This document shows positions 55,959-64,000 of a DNA stretch of 64,000 nucleotides, piece by piece. Both the position numbers and the translations under genes were made by a program. Each line of letters starts with the position of its first letter. Position 1 is the first letter of the stretch. Source of the DNA: Endozoicomonas sp. 4G (GTDB taxonomy: Bacteria; Pseudomonadota; Gammaproteobacteria; Pseudomonadales; Endozoicomonadaceae); assembly GCF_023822025.1 (NCBI RefSeq), contig NZ_CP082909.1, forward strand, positions 4,338,501 to 4,402,500, given 5' to 3'. The notes under the pieces were generated by a model that did not search any database, had not been told where the DNA came from, and saw nothing but the letters and a program-made list of their open reading frames with translations.

Positions 55959-57011
55959 ATGAGCAAACAAAAAAACACCGTCAACCTAAGCTTGGACGGC
56001 GAATATAAAAACTGGCTGAAAACCTTGAAACAGAAGGTGCTGTCTACCCAGCTTAAAGCCGCTGTTCAGGTGAATTCGACTTTACTGGCTTTTTACTGGG
56101 AACTGGGGGAAGACATTGTTCGTCGACAGGCTCAGGCTAACTGGGGTGAAGGCTTCCTGAAACAACTCAGTAAGGACTTAATGTCGGATTTCCCTGAAAT
56201 GAAGGGGTTTTCTCGTCGAAATCTTGAGTTAATCCGGCAATGGTACACGTTCTGGTCTGATGATGGGGCAATTGCGCAACAGCCTGTTGCACAATTAACT
56301 CAAATTCCTTGGGGGCATAACCAACTCATCATCAACAAATGCAAAAGCAAACAGGAAGCCCTGTATTACGTACAGAATACTATCAAGCACGGTTGGAGCC
56401 GAAGCGTACTCACTCACCAGATAGAAAGCGGCCTCTGGCAGCGAGAAGGACAAGCCGTCAGTAACTTTAGTGCCACCCTGCCAGCCGTTCAATCTGACAT
56501 GGCGCAACAAACCCTGAAAGACCCTTATGTATTTGATTTCCTCGCTCTGACCCAAAACTACAACGAGCGTGAGCTTGAGAAAGGTTTGACTGAGCATATC
56601 ACCCAGTTTTTGCTGGAATTAGGGGCTGGATTTTCTTATATGGGCAAGCAATTTCATATACAGGTGGGACAACGGGATTTTTTCATCGACCTGCTGTTTT
56701 ACCATGTCCGGTTGCATTGTTATGTGGTGGTTGAGCTGAAGACGGTAGATTTTGAACCGGAACACGCAGGCAAACTGAATTTTTATATCAGAGCCGTGGA
56801 CGAACAACTGCGCAAAGAGGGCGATACGCCCACTATTGGCATTCTGCTGTGCAAGAACAAAGACAAACTCGTGGCAGAGTACTCTCTCAGTGATATGCAA
56901 AAGCCTATTGGCGTTTCGGAATACCAGCTCACTCAATCATTGCCGGAAAACCTGCAATCGCAATTACCCAGCGTGGAAGACATTGAGCAGGAACTGGGAG
57001 GTGGAAAGTGA
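55959..57011 (+). CDS. DUF1016/YhcG-family PD-(D/E)XK nuclease 3 (350 aa)
   Basis: A close paralogue of gene 1 along its whole length (same 350 residues, FSRRNLELIRQWY, IPWGHN, FFIDLLFYH...VVVELKTVDF, ending near LPSVEDIEQELGG). The ExK motif is present; the residue after it is T-V instead of A-G. The 27-bp palindrome at 56270-56296 occupies the homologous codons. It has no complete hsd genes attached; only an HsdM tail trace precedes it. Convergent with livK. Probably the residue of a duplicated or second R-M locus. Confidence 0.87.
   Translation: MSKQKNTVNLSLDGEYKNWLKTLKQKVLSTQLKAAVQVNSTLLAFYWELGEDIVRRQAQANWGEGFLKQLSKDLMSDFPEMKGFSRRNLELIRQWYTFWSDDGAIAQQPVAQLTQIPWGHNQLIINKCKSKQEALYYVQNTIKHGWSRSVLTHQIESGLWQREGQAVSNFSATLPAVQSDMAQQTLKDPYVFDFLALTQNYNERELEKGLTEHITQFLLELGAGFSYMGKQFHIQVGQRDFFIDLLFYHVRLHCYVVVELKTVDFEPEHAGKLNFYIRAVDEQLRKEGDTPTIGILLCKNKDKLVAEYSLSDMQKPIGVSEYQLTQSLPENLQSQLPSVEDIEQELGGGK
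56270..56296. repeat. 27-bp palindrome E, inside DUF1016 gene 3
   Basis: Arms AATTGCGCAACAG (56270-56282) and CTGTTGCACAATT (56284-56296), one mismatch, C centre. It encodes A-I-A-Q-Q-P-V-A-Q-L. Confidence 0.93.
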
Positions 57012-57019
57012 GCCAGAAG

Positions 57020-57053
57020 CAGGCCGACCACTGAACGGTTCAGCGTCGGCCTG
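57020..57053. terminator. Hairpin between convergent DUF1016 gene 3 and livK
   Basis: CAGGCCGAC (57020-57028) pairs with GTCGGCCTG (57045-57053), with an inner CTGAA/TTCAG stem. It is suited to end both transcripts though no T-run is seen. Confidence 0.5.
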
Positions 57054-57081
57054 ACACAGCCATCGACAGTAAGTCAGGCGC

Positions 57082-58209
57082 TTATTTTGAAACCTCAGAC
57101 TTGGTGCCGTCAGCGTGCCAGTCATAAACGACAAAACTGAAGTCTTTCAGGTCTCCCTTGCCATCGAAGGCCAGACTGCCTGTTGGCGTACTGAAAGTAT
57201 TTGAACGCAGAGCGTCGGCTACTTTATCCGGGTTTTCACTCTTGGTCAGTTCCATGCCCTCAGCCATCACCTGAACAGCAGAATAGGAAGGGAATACGAA
57301 AGGACCGGTGAAGTCTTCACCTTTTGCCTTGAAGGCGGCTACCAGTTTAGCGTTGGCAGGATCCTGGTCAAAACTCTTCGGCAGGGTGACCAGCAGACCT
57401 TCAGAAGCAGGGCCGGCAATGGCGGAGATATCTTTATTGCCAACACCTTCAGGCCCCATAAATTTAGCTTTCAAACCCTTTTCTGCGCTCTGACGCAGGA
57501 TCAGACCCAGCTCCGGGTGGTAGCCACCGTAGTAGACAAAATCAACGTCTTCTTTCTTCAACTTGGCAATCAGCGCTGAGAAGTCTTTGTCACCCGGAGT
57601 AACACCTTCAAAGACGGCTACATCAACACCGGCTTTTTCAACTGTATCCTTCACCGCAGTAGCAATACCTTCACCGTACTGCTGCTTGTCATGGATGACG
57701 GCCATCCTCTTGGGCTTGATGCTTTCTACGATGTAGTTACCTGCAGTAGGCCCTTGCAGACTATCGAGCCCGATGGTACGGAATATCAGCTCATACCCAC
57801 GACTGGTAATATCCGGGGCGGTGGAGGCAGGGGTGATCATCAGGATGCCTTCATCTTCATAGATGTCGGTAGTGGGCTGTGTGGAAGCGGAACACAGATG
57901 ACCCACTACAAAGCGGATATCGTCATTAACGATCTTGTTGGCAACGGCTACGGCCTGCTTAGGATCACAGGCATCGTCATAAACGACCGCCTCCAGCTGC
58001 TTGCCATTGACGCCCCCCTGTTTGTTGATCTGCTCAACGGCCATCTTGGCTCCGGCGAACTGCATATCACCATACTGAGCCAGAGGGCCAGTTACCGGGC
58101 CAGCCAAAGCAATTTTTATCGTGTTTGCGGCCTGAGCCAGGCCAGAAGCCCCTGCTACGGCGGCAGATAATGCCAGAGTGGCCAGAGTTTTGTTCATTTT
58201 TCTTATCAT
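57082..58209 (-). CDS. livK: Branched-chain amino acid binding protein LivK (375 aa)
   Basis: Periplasmic type I binding protein that feeds LivHMGF. Signal peptide MNKTLATLALSAAVAGASGLAQA; mature start NTIKIALAGPVTGPLAQYGDMQ, then VNGKQLEAVVYDDACDPKQAVAVANKIVND and GHLCSASTQPTTDIYEDEGI, family hallmarks including the two cysteines. The ATG at 58209 has GAG about 9 bases upstream; an ATG at 58197 is equally possible. The rest of its transporter is 12.4 kb away, across the R-M island. Confidence 0.94.
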   Translation of the reverse strand: MIRKMNKTLATLALSAAVAGASGLAQAANTIKIALAGPVTGPLAQYGDMQFAGAKMAVEQINKQGGVNGKQLEAVVYDDACDPKQAVAVANKIVNDDIRFVVGHLCSASTQPTTDIYEDEGILMITPASTAPDITSRGYELIFRTIGLDSLQGPTAGNYIVESIKPKRMAVIHDKQQYGEGIATAVKDTVEKAGVDVAVFEGVTPGDKDFSALIAKLKKEDVDFVYYGGYHPELGLILRQSAEKGLKAKFMGPEGVGNKDISAIAGPASEGLLVTLPKSFDQDPANAKLVAAFKAKGEDFTGPFVFPSYSAVQVMAEGMELTKSENPDKVADALRSNTFSTPTGSLAFDGKGDLKDFSFVVYDWHADGTKSEVSK

Positions 58210-58443
58210 GGTGTTATTCTCTTGGAAAGGGTCTAATTCCATTTGATAATTATTTAAATCCTTCTTTCTCTCGAAAAGCTATATTAAGTATTTTTTTCAG
58301 TCATAACAGCTTTTTTTCCAAACTTTTTTCTTCGACTTCAGTCTAAAAACCGACCAAGGTAGTAAGGCAGGAGCGCCATTACCCATCTAGAGTAAAAACA
58401 TCCAGCAAGGAAATGCCCAGAATAAGATGTAGGGAGAAGCAGT

Positions 58444-58566
58444 ATGGATATGAGACAGCACAACACTCAGGATCATGAACTGGAAACCGGCGAACTGATT
58501 TTATTATCACTTTCTTTAGGCAGCGTCCTGGCTGCGCTTCACTATTTTTTAAATGCGATTTTCTAA
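58444..58566 (+). CDS. Putative 40-aa membrane miniprotein
   Basis: ATG at 58444 preceded by AGGGAGA. It starts MDMRQHNTQDHELETGELIL and has one hydrophobic span ending LNAIF. It fills part of the 410-bp gap between livK and rpiA; the rest (58210-58443) is AT-rich livK upstream DNA. It resembles the 35-aa frame at 40509 in layout. Coding status is by RBS and composition only. Confidence 0.5.
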   Translation: MDMRQHNTQDHELETGELILLSLSLGSVLAALHYFLNAIF

Positions 58567-58619
58567 CAGCTACAAGTTCAATCGTAGCAGTGGCCGGGTT
58601 TACACCCGGCTCAAGTTTT

Positions 58620-59291
58620 TCAAAGCTTGATGGTCTTAACCCCCTGAGCAGTACCCAGCAGCAACACATCAGCAGACCTCATCGCAAACAAACCATTGGT
58701 CACGACTCCCACAATCTGGTTAATCTTTTCTTCCAGACCGATGGCGTCAATGATATTCAGATTCCAGACATCCAGAATGATATTGCCGTTGTCCGTCATA
58801 ACCCCTTCACGATAAGCGGGGTCGCCACCCAACTTAACCAGTTCCCGGGCAACATGACTGCGAGCCATGGGAATCACCTCAACCGGAAGCGGGAATTCAC
58901 CCAGTACGTCGACCTGCTTGCTCTCATCAGCAATACAGATAAACTCTTTCGCCACTGCTGCCACAATTTTTTCCCTTGTCAGGGCTGCCCCACCGCCTTT
59001 GATCAGATGCAGGTGATCATTGCACTCATCAGCCCCGTCAATATAAAAGCGCAGCTCACTGATACTGTTCAGGTCATAAACCGGGATTCCGTGCTGCTTC
59101 AGACGATCAGCAGAAGCCTCTGAACTGGCTACGCAGCCATCAAAACTGTTTTTGTGCTCCGCCAGAGCATCAATAAAGAAATTGGCCGTGGAGCCAGTGC
59201 CAATGCCGATGATCATGTCATCTTCCAGATGAGGGAGAATCCGCTGCAGCGCAGCTTCGGCAGTCGCCTTCTTCAGCTCGTCCTGGGTCAT
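58620..59291 (-). CDS. rpiA: Ribose-5-phosphate isomerase A (223 aa)
   Basis: Interconverts ribose 5-phosphate and ribulose 5-phosphate in the pentose phosphate pathway. Motifs: [16 protein letters not shown] (phosphate loop), YIDGADECN (catalytic Asp), [14 protein letters not shown] and [12 protein letters not shown]. Full length. Divergent from ilvA, an arrangement common in Pseudomonas and relatives. Confidence 0.96.
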   Translation of the reverse strand: MTQDELKKATAEAALQRILPHLEDDMIIGIGTGSTANFFIDALAEHKNSFDGCVASSEASADRLKQHGIPVYDLNSISELRFYIDGADECNDHLHLIKGGGAALTREKIVAAVAKEFICIADESKQVDVLGEFPLPVEVIPMARSHVARELVKLGGDPAYREGVMTDNGNIILDVWNLNIIDAIGLEEKINQIVGVVTNGLFAMRSADVLLLGTAQGVKTIKL

Positions 59292-59476
59292 GTCTCTACC
59301 TTGCGGTCATATAAAATGGAGCTGGGGATTATACTCCCGGAAACGACCCACCGCTGAACTAAATGCCTTATTTCTGTCAGCCTTTTACCCATTGAGCACG
59401 ATAAAAGATTGTTTCTTGCACATATGGCTGTTTAGAATCGGTCGAACCAAGATCAGCTATTACAAAGTGAAGTCCC

Positions 59477-60991
59477 ATGTCTCATCAATACATAAGAAAG
59501 ATACTCGAAGCCAAAGTTTATGATGTGGCGATTGAGACTCCGATTCATGAGGCTCCCTTTCTCAGCAAGCGTTTGAATAATAAGGTGTTTCTGAAGCGTG
59601 AAGACCTGCAGCCGGTATTTTCATTTAAAATCCGCGGTGCTTACAACAAGATGGCCCAGCTAACCGCTGAAGAAAAAGCCCGGGGCGTCACCTGTGCTTC
59701 CGCCGGCAATCATGCCCAGGGCGTTGCCATGGCAGCCAATACCATGGGCATCGAAGCCGTTATCGTAATGCCCGGCACCACCCCTGAAATAAAGTACAAA
59801 GCCTGCGAGGCCAGAGGCGCCAAGGTCATTCTTCACGGAGATACCTTTGATCAGGCGCTGACCTATTCCATGAAACTCGTTGAAGAGCAGGGCTATACCT
59901 TCATTCATCCCTATGATGATCCATACACTATCGCCGGTCAGGGCACGATTGGCATGGAGATTCTCCGTCAGCATTCCGGTCAGCTCGACGCGGTTTTTGT
60001 ACCTGTCGGTGGAGGCGGTCTGGCAGCAGGCATCGCAACCTATATCAAATATCTGCGTCCTGATATCAAAGTCATCGGCGTTGAGTATGAAGAATCTGCC
60101 TGCCTGAAAGCAGCCCTGGAAGCTGATGAGCGGGTAACACTGCCCCATGTGGGGATTTTTGCTGATGGTATTGCCGTGGCCCAGATTGGTGAAGAAACCT
60201 TCAAACTCTGTCGGGAATACATTGATGACGTAATCACGGTCAGCTCTGACGAAATCTGCGCATCCATCAAGGATATCTTTGATGATACCCGCTCGGTTTG
60301 TGAACCTGCGGGTGCGGCTAGTGTGGCTGGCCTGAAAAAGTATGTCAGCAAGACCGGAGCCACCGATCAGAAACTGATGGCTATAGCCAGTGGTGCCAAC
60401 ATCAACTTTGATCGTCTGCGCTATGTTTCCGAACGTGCAGAATTAGGTGAGAAGCGCGAAGCCATCATCGCTGTCACCATTCCTGAGCAGCCCGGCAGCT
60501 TCAAACAATTCTGTGAAACCCTTGGTAAAAGGAATATCACCGAATTCAACTACCGTCTTCATAACCCCGAGAGTGCCCGAATCTTTGTAGGTGTCCAGGT
60601 TCATCCTGACCATATGCCCATCGACAATCTGATCCATGAGTTAAAAGAGAAAGGTTATCCGGTAGAGAACCTTACTGACAATGAGATGGCCAAGTTACAT
60701 ATTCGCCACATGGTAGGCGGCCACAGTAAAGCCGTAAAAGATGAGGTCGTTTATTGTTTTGAATTCCCGGAGCGTCCCGGTGCCCTGCTCAACTTTCTGG
60801 ACAAACTGGGTGCCCGATGGAATATCAGTATGTTCCATTACCGGAATCACGGCGCTGCTTATGGCCGTGTTGCTGTCGGTCTGGAAATACCAGAAACAGA
60901 GAGACATCATATCGCCAAGTTCCTGAGTGAGCTGGGATATCACTATTGTGAAGAAACGGGTAATAAGGCTTATCAGGCGTTTTTGGGGTGA
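59477..60991 (+). CDS. ilvA: Biosynthetic threonine ammonia-lyase IlvA (504 aa)
   Basis: PLP enzyme that makes 2-oxobutanoate from threonine, the first step of isoleucine synthesis. PLP lysine in FSFKIRGAYNKM, SAGNHAQGVA loop, GGGGLAAGIA phosphate site. Two C-terminal ACT-like regulatory domains (from about residues 330 and 425, IPEQPGSFKQFCE and FPERPGALLNFLD) typical of feedback-inhibited biosynthetic enzymes. The terminator at 61062 separates it from the convergent rRNA operon. Confidence 0.96.
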   Translation: MSHQYIRKILEAKVYDVAIETPIHEAPFLSKRLNNKVFLKREDLQPVFSFKIRGAYNKMAQLTAEEKARGVTCASAGNHAQGVAMAANTMGIEAVIVMPGTTPEIKYKACEARGAKVILHGDTFDQALTYSMKLVEEQGYTFIHPYDDPYTIAGQGTIGMEILRQHSGQLDAVFVPVGGGGLAAGIATYIKYLRPDIKVIGVEYEESACLKAALEADERVTLPHVGIFADGIAVAQIGEETFKLCREYIDDVITVSSDEICASIKDIFDDTRSVCEPAGAASVAGLKKYVSKTGATDQKLMAIASGANINFDRLRYVSERAELGEKREAIIAVTIPEQPGSFKQFCETLGKRNITEFNYRLHNPESARIFVGVQVHPDHMPIDNLIHELKEKGYPVENLTDNEMAKLHIRHMVGGHSKAVKDEVVYCFEFPERPGALLNFLDKLGARWNISMFHYRNHGAAYGRVAVGLEIPETERHHIAKFLSELGYHYCEETGNKAYQAFLG

Positions 60992-61061
60992 TGACCTGCT
61001 GAGACCTCGGATTTCTTGTCCGGGGTTCAGCTTCTCTCAGGAAGAAAACAAGGTATAAACA

Positions 61062-61093
61062 AAAACCCCAGTCGATCTCTCAACTGGGGTTTT
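61062..61093. terminator. Bidirectional terminator between ilvA and the rRNA operon
   Basis: AAAACCCCAGT (61062-61072) pairs with ACTGGGGTTTT (61083-61093), with U-tracts possible on both strands. It would end both the minus-strand rRNA transcript and ilvA. Confidence 0.88.
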
Positions 61094-61104
61094 GCTGTAT
61101 TCAA

Positions 61105-61223
61105 TGCCTGGCGATGACCTACTCTCACATGGGGAAACCCCACACTACCATCGGCGATGCGTCGTTTCACTACCGAGTTCGGGATGGGATCGGGTGGTTC
61201 CAACGCTCTATGGTCACCAGGCA
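61105..61223 (-). rRNA. rrf: 5S ribosomal RNA
   Basis: 119 nt; reads TGCCTGGTGACCATAGAGCG at the 5' end and ends CATCGCCAGGCA, closing helix I. CCGAACTCGGTAGTGAAACG and GCCGATGGTAGTGTGGGG are conserved 5S segments. Confidence 0.96.
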
Positions 61224-61411
61224 AAACTGGTCGAGCCGTTGGCTCTTGAGCTGGAAGCTTGAAGCTTGAAGCTGTTTCTCGAAAGCTGAGGCTCTGGAAT
61301 CCAAATCTTTTTTTAAGCTGTGTGTCTATTCTTGCTCAACACTCTCTTTCACTGTGTACGGCTTCAAGCTTCCAGCTTCAAGCTTTCAGCTGCTAGATCG
61401 CTTTGGCGTTA
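61224..61411 (-). other. 23S-5S spacer with long inverted repeat
   Basis: No tRNA gene. AGCTGGAAGCTTGAAGC (61249-61265) and GCTTCAAGCTTCCAGCT (61361-61377) are perfect 17-bp arms 95 bp apart, embedded in further GAAGCTT-type repeats. The arms could form a processing stem in the pre-rRNA. Confidence 0.8.

Positions 61412-64000
<2,589 letters not shown>

Noticed and set aside
55670..55984. 104-codon minus-strand frame
   Set aside because: It overlaps the start of DUF1016 gene 3 and the HsdM-tail remnant, and shows no RBS or recognisable domain.

Overview
The window looks like a chromosome segment of a marine, host-associated gammaproteobacterium, most like Endozoicomonas or another Oceanospirillales/Pseudomonas relative. 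This is inferred from gene content and order (ubiX next to mpl, rpiA divergent from ilvA, a livKHMGF transporter, PPi-type phosphofructokinase), many IS200/IS605-type remnants and tandem paralogues. No database search was possible.

Region 1 (1-16795) is a tandem family of seven paralogues of an unrecognised predicted secreted protein. Six lie on the minus strand and one on the plus strand. Each has a signal peptide, a Gly/Ser-rich linker, a CxxC...CxxC putative metal-binding knuckle and a long C-terminal region that looks helical. The copies differ by in-frame loss of whole modules, by short-repeat expansions and by decay: one has a nonsense codon and one has lost its start codon.

Region 2 (12718-20297) is transposon-derived. 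It holds two IscB elements with omega-RNA leaders, one intact and one with a 622-bp internal deletion, and one TnpB element with a ruined tnpA.

Region 3 (20364-44646) is mostly ordinary chromosome: a ferredoxin-NADP reductase-like flavoprotein, an S15/CocE hydrolase, a DedA-PAP2 fusion, a polysaccharide deacetylase, a cytochrome c lipoprotein, four uncharacterised genes (two are tandem paralogues), ubiX-mpl and pfp. It also holds a four-gene signalling operon (hybrid kinase, CheR, CheB, GGDEF response regulator) and livHMGF.

Region 4 (about 44647-57081) is a type I restriction-modification island: hsdM, DUF1016 nuclease, hsdS, second DUF1016 nuclease, hsdR, an unknown gene and a third DUF1016 nuclease. 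It sits between livHMGF and livK, which normally adjoin. Five 27-bp palindromes with 13-bp arms and a one-base centre lie here. Three are inside the three DUF1016 genes at the same aligned codons, and two lie between the second DUF1016 gene and hsdR. The arms differ while palindromy is nearly kept. This is the most unusual signal in the window.

Region 5 (57082-64000) holds livK, rpiA, ilvA and the 3' part of a minus-strand rRNA operon: 5S and most of 23S. The 23S gene carries a 72-nt hairpin insertion at the helix-45 position.
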